From Enoplolaimus lenunculus (taxonomy: Eukaryota > Nematoda > Enoplea > Enoplida > Thoracostomopsidae): a stretch of 64,000 nt of DNA. The DNA lies in the NCBI GenBank assembly GCA_030248215.1, contig JASANG010001679.1, positions 124,001-188,000 on the forward strand. Reading direction: 5' to 3'. The position numbers were made by a program, and so were the translations under genes. The notes under the pieces are model-generated. The model did not search any database. It had not been told where the DNA came from and worked only from the letters and a program-made list of their open reading frames with translations. This document shows, piece by piece, positions 1 through 12,690 of the stretch; position 1 is the stretch's first letter; every line of letters begins with the position of its first letter.

Positions 1-44
1 CCGTGAACCAAACGTCTTTCAAAAGGCTGTCCAAAATTCCGTAC

Positions 45-3000
45 CTAAAAAGCTGCACACACTCATTAAACAAATTTTCACGGCAGCAAAATTTACTTCA
101 TTTGCAAGGCATTGTTTATCACCGAATGATTTCAATTGAGCCAGTATATCCCACAGTTCGGCAAGCATTTTATCTAGAAACATCGCATCGACACGTGATG
201 ATGATGTACTCGTATGTTTCATCACTTGAGCCTGAAATATAAATCATTCGAAAGATTGATAAAATAATTTCAATTGTTTACAAAAAAATTCAAACTACAA
301 ATGCCACAGCTGTAATATTATCAAGATAAGACTATGCAATGTGTACAGATCAGAGACATACCAGCTATTCTATAACGTTTATTTGCCTATCGAGCAACTG
401 TGCTGACACAGTAAATATATAAAGATATGTATACTACAAAAGCAGAAGCACTAGTCTTTTTCGAGCCAAAATAAAAATTCTATAAGGCTACGCTGAAAAA
501 GCGTAATTATTAATTTGGGTATAGCTCATGTTGACTTTAACGTATATTCACAATCCAACATGAAGAAATACATGCAAATTAAAGTTTTCTATAAACGCCT
601 TAAAACTCTGACTGCCCAATACCTTTAAATACGCCAACCGCTGCATAAGTTCATTTAGTTCGCTCCATGCTGCCCAATAAGCTTCTGACGGAGTTGGTGT
701 GACCTCGAGTTTTGTTTTTTCGCTCAAAATCTGTAAACAAGAAAATCGTGAGTCCCTATTATGAATATGGTTACATACACATTTGCGCTAAAACAAATTG
801 TTGCATACGAAAATCTCTATAAAGAACACGGAATTCCAAATTAAAATAAAAATTTTCCGAATCGTTACACAATTACGTGAGTGCCGTGAATATTTACTAA
901 CGCGGCTTAAGTCTGTAACAGTAAAACTAATAGTTGATGATCACTTTTACACAAAAATATGCAATTGGATACCATTGACGGCATGCTACAACCGGAATTA
1001 CAATTTACCGGAACCGGAATTTGAAAAAATTCCCGGAAACGGAACCTGAAGATGAAAATATATGACACCGAAAAATCCATTTTTATTTTTTGCAATATTA
1101 TTGGCGAAATAACCCTTTTATTTTTCTGTTTAAGAACATGTAATAAAATCGCATATGTTCTAAAAATTTAACTGTTTGTGAAAAATTTCGGGATGAGGGC
1201 AACTCCCCCCTGTGTCCGTACTGCTGGATACATTTATATGTAGAAAATAATGTACCCCCTGCATGTTGCTATTTATTCGTGCCCACCCAGTTCTGGGAGT
1301 GTACAGCTGATCGACTGTCTGCCTTTTGCATTCTACACGTAAGCATAATGAGCATTAGTTGCTTCGGATATTTTAGGAAGGTAAATATTGTGAGCACTAT
1401 TGTGTAATCAAATCACACCCAATCAAGGGGTCGACCAAAACCTCAACACGTGACTAAGCATTTCAAACCAAACAAATGGCCGTAGCTGCATACTGTTGTC
1501 TAAGAGTTATCATCTACTATTGGTAAAAATGGTATTTTAAAAACATACAGCGCTCAAAGTTTCTCGTATCGATTTCAAGCCTCCTTCTTTATACCCGATA
1601 TGGTAGGCGCTTGGTACACCGCATGTAAAATAATCCCATGTACGCGGGTTCGATACGCTTGCAATTCGAGGAGAATTCTCTTCAATAAACGAACATTCAT
1701 CGTCTGTTTGCAATTTGTCAATATCTTCATCCGAGCCGCTAGGCCACCACGCCCGTAGCGACTGCAGATGCAAATTAGCGGGAACAAACTCAAGCCCTAT
1801 AATGTAATAGGCACGTAAAACAGCTAATATTCATTGTTCGACACAAGTCTCACCAGTTTAATAAAACTCACTTTGCTTTTAATTTCCTAAAGAACTTAAT
1901 TATAAAACAAATGTTCACAAAATACATTAACCACATCCGTTTTGTATGCATACCTAAAATTCTAAGCAATACTTTCACTAAATCTGCATAGAACTTTGAC
2001 TTCCTAACAAATATTTGCAGTTTATCTGCCTATATTAACCTGCTTTATCGCCGATTGTGGTCGACATCAACAACTTAGGTTCAACATAGAACACTTAAAT
2101 GGGGGATTTCAAAATGTAGAACAATTTTAAGTTATGTACCACCATTTCACGAAAATTCCCTCATAAATTTTTTCCTGTCTATCCGCTGTTTAAACGACAT
2201 GAAACACACAACCATGCAAACTTTTCGCACCTGTAGCTCAATACACAGTAAGGAAAGGCCTACAAACAACTTACCAACTCCACCTTTTTCAGAGCTAGGT
2301 TTATACCACGCCGTGTATGCATCCATGGCAGTCAGCGCGTGTCTGTAGACTTCCAAATTCGAATTCAAAATATCAATCATTGTATGTCTCGCTTTTCGTA
2401 AATGCGTCGGAACGTAATACAAGTCTGAGATTTGTTGCAGGCGAATTTCACAACGCTGAACAGCAAGCTGGACATATGCTGACGGCAAAGTAATTCCTAT
2501 AATAAAGATCCAAACTACACACGATAAACATCTGCTACACTGCACAGTGAGACTGAACAATTATTCAAGCTTCATTTCTGTTTCAACATGCATAGTAACA
2601 GTTCGCGAATTACAGTGTAGTAAACATTTCTGTTACAATCTTGAATGTTTAACGGCCGGCAAATGAAAATGCCGGAGCCGTATATCGGGTTGCAGTGAAC
2701 AATAATACGTCTTACTGAATTGTATGTATATACCATTCATATATACGTAAGACTCAAAGATCACTAAAAGTTACCTATTTTACATTCTGCCATTGTCTCC
2801 TGTGCGTGAAATAGCTTTGTTTCGATCGATGACGCAAACATAAATTCTTTAGTGATTGAGGCGGCGTACAACGTGTTAAACAACTGCTGCTGGCTAGCCG
2901 GGCGCAAAGAAGACACACCTTGTAGAGCAGAAGAATTGGCATCAAGTCTCGGAACGGGACACGACTCGCGCCTCGCACGACGGCTTGGACTAATCGGTTT

Positions 3001-5358
3001 TGAGAAACTCGCTCCGAGAGTGCTATCATTAGCTACAGGCGCACTCAAATTTAGTGGATCACTAAACGTGCCATTGTCGGACGGACTTGAGGGACTCCTA
3101 AACACAACCAATAATTTGTAAAAACGGTTTAAATTTACAGTAACATTGTTTGCTCTACATAAACTAATAGCGCTAGGTAGTTTCGAAACGCATAAAACTG
3201 TGCATGCAAATAGCGAAAGCAGAATCAACCAATGTTGTTTTAATACTGAAGTACAGCAGCGTCGTCATGCTAACCATGTAATAGCAGGAGTTCACTTACA
3301 GCGGTGAATCAAGCGATTCATCCGATTCCAGCAAACGAGCACTTGCCGTTGCTTGAAGATGCTGTTTATTATTGTTTGCCAAACATCTGTCACTGTCAAA
3401 CAGTCCATTTGCTTCCGACAACAGAAGAATTGTTTTGGTAGGTTCCGCCTGCATAGCCTTTAGAATACACTCATTTAAAGCAACCTAAAATGCAACAGAA
3501 TATACAATATGTGCACGGATAGACAGATGCTACCAGATATTTCTTCTGTATTCAACAGCCGGTGACAAAACTACCGGCTCCCGTTACGAAAACAAGTATA
3601 ATCCGGCCGGATACCCAATATTGCTTTCAACAAACGTACATTTACACTTTTACAACTACGTTACATTGGCGAGCAGTTGTAAATGAACAAACGGGTTCAT
3701 GGTAATGCTGGATGTTGTACATTGGTAAAATGGTGATGTATATGTAGTCCTTCATATGCAACAGCCGTACTAAATATTGAAGAACCAAGACATGTCTAAG
3801 GTTGAGATTCGTTACAAGGTGTAAAAATGTAAAAACGCTGCAGCTGATTGTCGCACAATGCAGCGTGGTTCAGCGGTAAACACTCTAGACTAAAGAGAGA
3901 CTGTCAGCGATATATCTATTCTATCAAGTACGCCACCCGTTCTCAAATACAGCAAAGCCAAACTCTCAAGCTCTAGCCTAACCAACATATCACATGGGCT
4001 TATGGTGCGACCAAAACGGCAAGCTACAACGCTAGAACACGTTTAAGTTGCCAACACACGGCCCAACCAGCAAAGGGCGTCCACAAGAAATATATTTGAG
4101 GAGCTCCGAATAATTTTGGGGGGACCCTACAATTGAAATTCAAGATTGTTCACCTTTATACTGAATCTGTTTGGAGGGCACTAGCAAATTTACGAAGTAC
4201 AACCCTCGAAGGCCCCTGTGGGGGCGCCCTTGCCACCAGCTTCAGTTTCAATTACTTTCCAACTGAAAATATTGATATTTTTCCTCAAAACTAGCTAAGT
4301 GATTTCAAGTAAGCAACACCCATCAATTTAAAATAGCTAAAGTGGTCCAATTTTGTTGTCTAAAAATTTGTGTCGCCAAAATAAGAAACGTTGTCGAATT
4401 AAAAAACTCTTAGCCAATATCTAGATTTTTGTAGAAAGATTCTTCAACGTCGCAACTTTCAATTGATTTTGCAACGTACGAATTATAAATGATTCTTGAA
4501 AAAACCCGTTTAAATGTTTAGTATCTTCTGATAGCATGGCCTTTGAATGTGTGCTATTTCTTTAGTTTCTGGCAGAACGTAGTTTAAATAAAGTTATTTA
4601 GGGTTTATACTTTTCGGAGCTGAACATTCACTGCTTTGCAACCTCTGGGATGCGGAGATTCAACTTAGAACAATTTGATTTCAGGCGTCGTTCTGCAAAA
4701 TTTCTTGTAAACTTTTCACGATTTCCAAAGAAAATCTGATAGCCGAGATAATCAATATATCAGAAACCGAAGCTACTTATGGCTTCAGTCCAAACTGTTC
4801 ACTGCAAAAGGAAAAAATAATCCGGCTGGAAAAAGCGTTATGTCGAATTCTGTCTAAAAACGACTTTCATTAGATATCAACTGCGTTGCGACTTTGCAAC
4901 CCGGCGTTTGATGATGTTTTAGCAAAATAATTTATGCCGCTACTTGTATCAATGCCCATCCCACCAGGGAATATGGCACATTGCCCCATTAGTCGTTGTT
5001 TTAAAAAACATTAGATTAATTTAATTTTTTGTATTTTTCTGAACAAAACGAGCAATTATACGTTATAATACTGTTTCAGTTATACGAGCTCCTTGTGCTT
5101 GGAGGCAATTGCTACAGTGTATCAAAGTTTTTATATGTTAAAATTGTAACATCTTGTATCCGACCAAAATCTGTAAAGTTCGAAATAAATATCAGAAATT
5201 TTGCGTAAATCCGACCTTACGAAATTCTTGCGTTGCAATTTCACATCAGGATTAGCATGCTGGGTGCTAAAAACGGTAAAACGCAAGCGAGAATAAAGTG
5301 CGAACAGAGCATACAACACTTCCGTCATTAATTCACAATGCGTTTTGTTCAACGATTG
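45..5358 (-). CDS. INPP4: INPP4-type inositol polyphosphate 4-phosphatase, partial (C-terminus off left edge)
   Basis: Removes the 4-phosphate of PI(3,4)P2 in the known family. Exons in transcript order: 5221-5266 (or up to about 5358), 3300-3484, 2775-3097, 2275-2496, 1549-1796, 623-730, 45-231; splice phases agree at every junction and the last donor leads off the left edge. Recognition rests on LEFVPANLHLQ followed by PSAYHIGYKEGGLKS (family: LEFVPxNLHLQRM, then PAAHFQGFKxGGLRKLL), then LSEKTKL and AYWAAWSELNELMQRL, all in family order. The 5' part (KNF-VALNECILKAM) fits the end of the N-terminal C2 domain. The catalytic CKSAKDRT loop must lie beyond the window. Exon 2775-3097 begins with a Ser/Pro-rich linker. 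The edge of the 5'-most exon is ambiguous: a pyrimidine-rich acceptor gives a start at 5266, while an open frame continues to about 5358 with a C2-like strand. Further 5' exons were not found. Confidence 0.85.
987..1063. repeat. fragment of CCGGAAC-rich element (family E)
   Basis: The fragment carries CAACCGGAATTACAATTTAC and then repeated CCGGAACCGG words, matching the left part of the intact copy at 5773-6182. It lies in an INPP4 intron. The right inverted end is missing here. Confidence 0.6.
3485..5220. other. INPP4 intron with no recognised gene
   Basis: Between the C2-end exon and the next INPP4 exon. The sequence is AT-rich with no long frame. A stretch near 3862-3910 has a tRNA A-box-like word (TGGTTCAGCGG), but I could not find a matching B box, so no tRNA is called. 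Around 4080-4230 there is a short G/C-rich palindromic stretch. Nothing else stands out. Confidence 0.5.
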
Positions 5359-5425
5359 CGCTTATGCGCAGTGCAATAGCTACGCAAGACGTGTGTGCCT
5401 CCTCGGAACGGAAGGACAAACTCGT

Positions 5426-5482
5426 ACCTATAACTGAGTGGTGAAAACACGTCGCACTACAGAGGCTGCGATTCAAACCCGG
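5426..5482 (+). repeat. tRNA-like relic with box A and box B
   Basis: TAACTGAGTGG (box A type) is followed about 30 bases later by GATTCAAACCC (box B type). Spacing is shorter than in a functional tRNA and no paired acceptor stem is visible, so this looks like a tRNA-derived repeat fragment rather than a gene. Confidence 0.45.
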
Positions 5483-5589
5483 GTTTGAAATAAGTTCTTT
5501 TGCATTATTTTAACTGTTCAATTTTAACTCACAACGAACTCCGATTCCGGCATAATCAAATCCTATACCCTATTTAATCGACCATTGTA

Positions 5590-5720
5590 ACATACTGGTT
5601 AGAAATGGATTATTTGTTGCCGTAGTGCGGGTTACTGTAGCGACCCGAATAGGGAGAACCCTTTGAAGAGGTGAAATAAGTATCAGTCTTTTTCCCTCTT
5701 TAAATACAGTAGTTAGGTAA
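5590..5720. repeat. degenerate family F element
   Basis: Starts around GTTACTGTAGCGACCCGAAT and ends near AAATACAGTAGTTA. Both ends resemble the inverted ends of the fuller copy at 21283-21714, but the interior is shorter. Confidence 0.5.
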
Positions 5721-5772
5721 ACAAATAGACAAACTGGTAAGCTATATATAATATTTAGAACCGAATTACAAT

Positions 5773-6182
5773 CAGGGTGCAACCGGAATTACAATTTACC
5801 AGAACCGGAACCGGAATTTGAAAAAATTACAGGAAACGGAAGCGGAACCGGAAAATAAAAAATACATGTCACCGAAAAATTTGTTTTTCATGTTCTTTAT
5901 TGCAATATAATTGGTGAAATAACCCTAATTGAAGAAAGGAACAAGCTTTAATATCTGCTGGATTTTAGATTTTTATAATCCACGGAACCGAAATCTACCT
6001 TTCATGGTTTATTTTCGGCGATTGTCAAGGTTTATATACTATACGAGTGAAATCTATTTAATTTGTATCGTCATTTTTTAAGTAAAATATCTTAATTTCC
6101 ACCTACCAAATTTTAATACCGGAATTTTTAATTCCGATAAAAATTTACCGGAACCGGAACCGGAATTCCGCTTGAACCCATG
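5773..6182. mobile_element. hAT-like non-autonomous element, CAGGGTGCAACCGG ends (family E)
   Basis: The left end CAGGGTGCAACCGGAATT is mirrored at the right by CCGGAATTCCGCTTGAACCC. The element is flanked by ATTACAAT and GTTACAAT, an 8-bp duplication with one mismatch, as expected for hAT insertions. The interior is CCGGAAC-rich and non-coding. Related copies occur at 36970-37360, 38446-38824 and 49183-49613. Confidence 0.75.
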
Positions 6183-6894
6183 GTTACAATATACCAGAAT
6201 ATGCAAATTAAACAGGTGCACAGCCTGCTGAGACCTCTAGAGTACTATAACGTTTCCGATCGATGAACAAAACATATACTTAAAATGATAATTTAAATCC
6301 TATTTCTAACACAGCGCGATATAAAAATACTTGAGTCAATACCGGAAGGAACTTAACCATTCCCTTCTTTGCTCCAGATCCCAACCGCTGTCAATTGTAC
6401 CGTGCCGCTTGATCTGTGTATAATACCATTTTGAACTCTTCAACTCGCTGTCCACAGTGTTCGAAAATTTTAGATTGTTGTATGTATAAACGCGGCTTTA
6501 GCTTAGGCTTCTAATGGTATACACTATACATAGGAATCCATGAAATATTCTTCTACTTCTGCTGTAGCTTTACTTTAGCTGTTTACTATTAATAATATGT
6601 ATAATCAGCTAACTTGTGTTAAAATTTTAGGTTGTTTTGATAATGATGACTTGGTTGTATATAAATTCTAGAATGTATATATGAACCATTTAAAAGCTGT
6701 CGGTTGCACAACAAATTTATCAAGAATTTCAACAAAATAGTAAATTATGAAAAATAGGCAAGGAAAAATATATGAAATGCTTTTTGACATGAAACTCGCT
6801 CATTGAACTCCCTGTAAACAGAGCTGTCGACATCAGCATTGCTCAAATTTGATACGAAATTATTTTTCGTTAAGCCGCTTATGTGTAGCGTTTG

Positions 6895-7320
6895 ATAGAA
6901 TACTGTGTTGACCTGAATAAGACGGAGAAATAAGAATGGCGTCCCGATTTTGAGTCCCAATCAATAAGAGTTCGTATCCCTAATAAGAGACCGTAAGCGT
7001 ATCCAGTCTCTACACCCTAGAATACATAAACGTCTATTATCCTTAATTGCGTGCATAAATGACTCCAGGACCAAATAAATTGAGTTCAAAAGTTTAAAGC
7101 ATAAGTTTTGAAAATACATTCCTAGTATATAATAATGCCTTAACACAAGACGAAAACGTTTAATTCAACAGATAGTAGCCATAGCAGATATATATTAGAA
7201 ACGAAAACCCGGCGGATGGCGGATGAAAAATAAATATATAACAGTCCGTAACTGAATAGGTGTACGCTCTCGAGAGGCAAAATAAATTTTAGTCCCTCTC
7301 TTTATTCGGTTCACTACATT
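6895..7320. repeat. family F element, diverged
   Basis: Contains GAGTCCCAATCAATAAGAGT with the CCGTATCCCTAATAAGAG and AACAGTCCGTAACTGAAT words seen in the copy at 21283-21714, and ends in TTTATTCGGTTCACTACA. The left inverted end is eroded. Confidence 0.6.
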
Positions 7321-7370
7321 GCAAAAAATGGTGAGTCAAATTGACTCCCTGCGAAATAGGCTTTTCCAAA
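7317..7370. repeat. fragment of hairpin family C
   Basis: One end only: CATTGCAAAAAATGGTGAGT, then AAATTGACTCCCTGCGAAAT and AGGCTTTTCC. It abuts the end of the family F element. Confidence 0.6.
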
Positions 7371-7796
7371 AACTTTTTGTGGGTTGATATATTATAATTA
7401 CGTGAGTGCTCTGATATAAATTGATAATAAAACAATGTTCACTTATAATTTTCTGCGAACCAGAGACGTTTTGTTCGATATTTTGTTCGAAAATACCACA
7501 TTTTTTAATTGAAAAATATTTTTAATTTAGACGCTCATTTTTGCGCTTAACATGTGCAAATTTGCTAAATTGCGCTATAAAAGATTCGTTTGATGACGTC
7601 TGTGTAGTCAACAAAATTTAGCGAAGTCCTATGTATAAAACTAAAAAATTGCTGTATATAAACAAATCAACTATCTAAAAAGCCGGAACCCCCATTTACG
7701 TATTTTGGGCAGCGTTACAAGTGGATTTTGTATATTATCTGTAAATTTTTTTGTGTTGTAAGCAGAATGTTTCATTGTATTAAAGATTGTTCTACA

Positions 7797-7953
7797 GGCC
7801 CGGAGCCAGCTCATCTTGCTAGGGGGGCCAAAAGTTTTTAGAAGGAGCATTCAATGGTTTTCAATGACTTACAAGAAAGGTAACATTGTTCTGGGGGGCC
7901 AAATTTTTCCAGGGTGGTGCTGACTCGCCTCTGGCCCCCTTGGCAACGGGCCC
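7797..7953. repeat. GC-rich palindromic repeat (family G)
   Basis: Begins GGCCCGGAGCCAGCTCATCT and ends CCCCCTTGGCAACGGGCCC. Its inner halves, AGGGGGGCCAAAAGTTTTTA and GGGGGGCCAAATTTTTCCAG, are related. Other copies lie at 13864-13940 (partial), 15412-15585, 29263-29395 and 59270-59345. Confidence 0.65.
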
Positions 7954-8120
7954 ATTGTTCTATTAGTGGAAAATTTTTCCTTGCAGTATGTTTTCTTCTG
8001 CATCGTTCCAGCACAAGAAATAGTAATGAGCTATGAATCAAAGTTGCACATCTTTGGTTTAGAATTTCTGTAACAACGTTATGTCAGATTTGATATTGTA
8101 TGTCATTGTTGGTTGCAATT

Positions 8121-8398
8121 TACACTGTAAATTCCAGTGAGTTAAATAATCAACTCAGACGGAAAGCCAGTTATTTCCGAATTAAAAACAGTAAACGTTA
8201 ACTCAATCTGCGTTGAGTTGAGATATGTTTAGTCCGGATGAGTTGATGAATAAAATTAGAATGTCGAGTTGAATAAACATGCAATTGTGAGTTCTAATAG
8301 TGTCATAAACGCAGACTGAGTGATTCAACTCATTCTAAGTTAAAGATCGTAAACTGAAAATTTTTCGCTTAAAGTCAACTCACTGGATTTTATAGCGT
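8121..8398. mobile_element. hairpin MITE with TACACTGTAAATT ends (family D)
   Basis: The left end TACACTGTAAATTCCAGTGA faces TCAACTCACTGGATTTTATA at the right. The whole unit is rich in the inverted word AACTCA/TGAGTT, so each half can pair with the other. Fuller copies occur at 18839-19097 and 55648-55893, and related fragments at 8680-8930. Confidence 0.65.
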
Positions 8399-10072
8399 TG
8401 ATGAGATTAGGGTTTGCTTGCTCAAGAACAATTCCGTAAACATTTCAATTAAGTGCGGGCGTTACAAAATTTGGTAAACGCTGGTGCGGGCAAAAATATA
8501 CATAACAGTAAAAATACAAACATAACGAATATATATCGCAGTCAATAAACTATAATTCAAGGTACAAATATATATCTATGTATATGGATCTGCTCTTTTT
8601 AATTTGTTATATTTTTGACTTAAATACAGTAGAATCCCGAAAAATAGTTTTCTGGCATTGAAAATACAAAGCGACACGTTAGTTCACATTCAATTTCAGT
8701 GAACTGATTTTAACTCAGTATTGAGTTGAACCTACTCGGAAGCGTGACAGAGCGCTGAATTAGGTCTTTCACAAGTCTGAACTGTGAATTGATTGAAATC
8801 ATTCTGAGTTAATTAATCGGCTCAACCGAAACTAAATCAGCTCAAAGAATGTTTATGTTTTCTGTTATTAACTCAGAATTAACCAGAAATAACTCATTCA
8901 CTCTCTATGAGTTGAGCAACCAAACCGACGGAATTTATGTGCTCCGTTTGCGAAACTTTGATATATTTTTAATACTTCTTGGAAAGGATGCCCGATAGAC
9001 GGCAGTCTGGACGCTGGTGTTCGATGCAAATTAAGCTGTACATTGTGCTCATTGTGTAAAATTAATATTTCCAATTTTATTGTGTACAAGTTCAACGGTG
9101 ATATTCCTAACAAACAGAAGATAAACCACCTAATCATTTTAGCTTAAACCTTTCTTTAGTACTCCAGATACCTCCCCCGAATGGAATTCGAGCTACGACC
9201 CTGACTGTTAAAATTCAACATTAACGCCTGTAAAAATGGTTTTCTACGCGACATTATGTTCGCCAACAAAATATGTTGCGTATAGCGACTTTACCGACAA
9301 ATTATAAAAAAAATCTTGTGTTTTGCGCAAAACCCCATATCTCCGCTCAGGCCCTGTATTTCTTCATTAATCTGACTGAAATTGGTTTATAAGCATGGAC
9401 AGTGAATTTTGTTTTGAATAAACACCAATCAGACAGATTAGCCCACGAGCTTTGTTGTTAAACCACGACACATTTAATCCTGACAAACGCCCACCTTTGT
9501 ATAATAGTAGGTTTGACTGGAAGCAAAGTAAAATATAAGAGTTGACAAGCTAATGTAGAAAAATCACAAATATTTTCTTCGTGTTTTGGTGTTTTTGCAA
9601 CTAGAAATATGCTGCACAAAACAAAGTACTAACCATTCCTAGGCTGTTGTACACTTACTTCCACAAAGTTAAGGCTTTAATTTAGGGTTACTTAAACATT
9701 TAAAAATAGGTTTTGGGCATAGTTAAGTCTTTTCTTAAGCATAAACCTGATTTTAAATCTAAGCGTGTCTGCGAAAGGGTATATACAGAGCCAATATATC
9801 TATTTACCCATCATATATATTCAGTTTTTGTAAGCGCATTTTTGATTTGTGAAAAATCGATATTAGGTTGAGCATTGACCTTTTGCTTTATTTTAAACTT
9901 ATTAAACTATATGGAGATGCGTCATAAGATTGACGTGTTTTCAGCTAACCGATACCTAATTTAAATTTTATACGGCTTCGGTTCATATTGGCTTCTTGTA
10001 AAATTGAATAAATTATTGACTCCTTGTAGCACTATTACATCATACGCGACTTAAACTACAATTTAGTAACTT
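8399..10072. other. AT-rich intergenic stretch
   Basis: No coding exon was recognised on either strand. 8680-8930 holds further AACTCA/TGAGTT words of family D in a decayed arrangement. The remainder has only short frames. Confidence 0.45.
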
Positions 10073-10073
10073 C

Positions 10074-10254
10074 CAATATTACTTTTAAGGGCGTAATAGT
10101 AGATTAAGCCGTATTCCTAAGCCTAAGCATAAGTGTTTCAACAACGTGTTCTTAAGCCTAAGCCTAAGCCTAACCAAAAAATGGAATCTTGAATCTAAAC
10201 CTACTTTTTATAGACCCACCAGAAACCTGGACGCCCCTTAAAGTAACATGGGCC
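10074..10254 (-). mobile_element. telomere-repeat MITE, family B
   Basis: Antisense copy. It opens CCAATATTACTTTTAAGGGC and closes GGACGCCCCTTAAAGTAACA-TGGGCC. Between them are CCTAAG repeats (complement of TTAGGC), the A-rich spacer AACCAAAAAATGG and the conserved AGACCCACCAGAAACCTGG. Its flanks do not show a clear duplication. Confidence 0.75.
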
Positions 10255-11390
10255 AAATTTTCAATAGCGTAAGGGTAGGACTTTATATCGCTTACGAACG
10301 ATGCTGCTTATATGCTTTTACAGGACGGTAACTGAAATTGTTTTCTACAGGACCACGGTTCAGATTTCAAAACCACCATAGGATGGCATGAAATGTATAA
10401 ACGTACGAACGTTTCCGGAGGGAAAACGACTCTTTTTTGTAGCAAGAAAACCATATATATACTGTGTATAGTTGGTTTTGTTACTGTTGAATTTATTCCA
10501 ATTCCCCAATGTGAGTATTTTGTTTTTGAGTATTAATTTGTTTTTGTGACGGATGAGACATCTGATTGGATGATTCCGTTGTTTTTTTGTTACTACGCAC
10601 TTGTAAATTCATTAATTTACCATTACCAGTCGACCACCAATTCAGCAAATACAGTTTATTCAGCGATTACTGATTGATGAACCTTCGAATATTTATTTGA
10701 GCAGATCCCGAAATTTGGGACGGAATATGGGAAAGAATTTGAAATTAAAAAAACGCGGCACTCATTGACCCGTAAACTATTGACATATAAAAAGGAAATT
10801 AATCACAAATCCTGGGGAAACAGCTTCTAAACATCATAATTTCATTCGGTCCGCGAAGCGCTCATTCGCTAGTCACCATTATGAATGTGCTTATTTCATT
10901 ATTTATGCACCAAAATTTAATAGTAACCAAACCGTTGCTTAATAATGCAGCCAGTAATGTAATTTTCTAGCAATCAACGGCATTTGAAAGTGTTTGCAAG
11001 GCATGATATTCAATTTCTCGACGCACGACCAAACTATGAGAGGGCTCTCGTCGCCGAATATATACTCGGTTCACACTGTACCTGTTACAGATGGAAACTA
11101 GTTACGTGGACCGAACCGGACCGGAATTTATCAATGGTCCGTTAGGCTCAATGGAGCGGTCCAATCCGGCATGGCTCGGGTCCGAGCTTGACCGGCTCCA
11201 CACATATATGAGTTAGACGATGGGTCATCATAACACTATACACTGCACAAAATGGTGAGTCAAATCTGATTTTTATGCTTGGGAAGCTGCAATGTTTGAT
11301 AACAAAAAATCTGACTTCAAATATTATCCACGTTTTCTCAAACGCTCATGGGACAGATCTCCGTCCTAAACAATTGTAGGTTCACTTATG

Positions 11391-11610
11391 CACTGCAAAA
11401 AATGTTGAGTCAAATTGACTCTCTCGGAAAGAGGCTTTTCCTGACTACACAAACTGAGTCAAATTCGACTCCGCCAGAATCAAATTTGATTGACTGAATC
11501 GCTCAGCGAGTCGAATTTGACTCTGGCGGAGTCGAATTTTGACTCAGTTTGTGTAGTCAGGAAAAGCCTATTTCCGAAAGAGTCAATTTGACTCAACATT
11601 TTTTACTGTG
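11391..11610. mobile_element. near-perfect hairpin MITE (family C)
   Basis: CACTGCAAAAAATGTTGAGT and the following AAATTGACTCTCTCGG are mirrored at the right by AGAGTCAATTTGACTCAACA and TTTTTTACTGTG. The two halves also share AGGCTTTTCCTGACTACAC and the GAGTCGAATTTGACTC core. About 220 bp can fold into one long hairpin. A one-ended fragment lies at 11245-11270. No coding potential. Confidence 0.8.
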
Positions 11611-12597
11611 TGAAAACCGCAACAATTACAGTCGTTCTAAGCGACTGAAGGTTGCGCTATACTTCACGGTACCTAAACGCCGCCGCGCGTCGCCGCACGC
11701 TGCTATGCTTTTACAAAGTAAAATATATATGCGAAATCTATTTGGTGGCGTGCGGCGATCCGCGGCAGCGACCGGCGGTTACGTGCCGAGTATCGCACAA
11801 TCCTAATTGAACGTTGGTGGATTTCTAGTTTGGACTCGCACATTTTTCACCTTCCATTGCACACTGATAAGTATGTGCACTTTAGAATAACAAGTCTATA
11901 AATAGTGTTGTTTTGATTTTCTGTGGATAATTTATAAACAAATATAGTCGGTTGTAGCAACCTGTCACATTGCCTAAAAGAATTGAGGTACGTTTTCTTG
12001 ATTAGGTATGTCCGTTTTAGGTAAAATCGATTGAAATAATGTTTACAAACACGGATCAATACGTGAACGCGAAGCGTTAGATGTTTATCCTTGTGTCTAG
12101 AAAGCTAAAGCAAAAAAAATATGTTTTCATGCTTGTGCAAAAGGTTCCGCGGCTGTCTGCTGTTTTCGGTTGGTTAATTGCTAAAACTGCGAAAATTAGA
12201 CCGACATATATGTTTGTTTAGTATCCAGGGTGTCTACGCTAATATTTGTTTCCGGTAAACGTTCGTTATCGTTTCAGTTTCCGAGAAATATATAAATACC
12301 GGAAATTCGGTTATTTTAACGATCGTTGCTAGTTTTAAATTACTTCAGGATATGTGAGGTTATGAGAAGCTCAAATATGCAAATATTGCCAAAATCCAAC
12401 CATTTTCGGGCAAACGCCGGCTGAGGTGTAACGTAAACGCATGACAATTATTCTTGTAACGGTGAGAAACGCATTTCAATTATGCGCTATTGAGGAAGTT
12501 CTTCTGATTTTTCTTATACACAGCACATGTTTGTGGGACAGGTTTGCTGTTTTTACAATAGCCTTGTTCTGGAACGCCCAAGTTTGCCCATTGTCCC

Positions 12598-12690
12598 AAA
12601 TAAGAGGGGGTAATAAGAGAGGGGTTCCCATTTTGAGTCTTAATAGTAGTCCGTATCCCTAATAAGAGTCTGTAAGTAAGCGGACACAGT
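12598..12690. repeat. fragment of family F
   Basis: AAATAAGAGGGGGTAATAAG, GGGTTCCCATTTTGAGTC and CCGTATCCCTAATAAGAGTC match the left part of the 21283-21714 copy. The rest of the element is absent. Confidence 0.6.
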
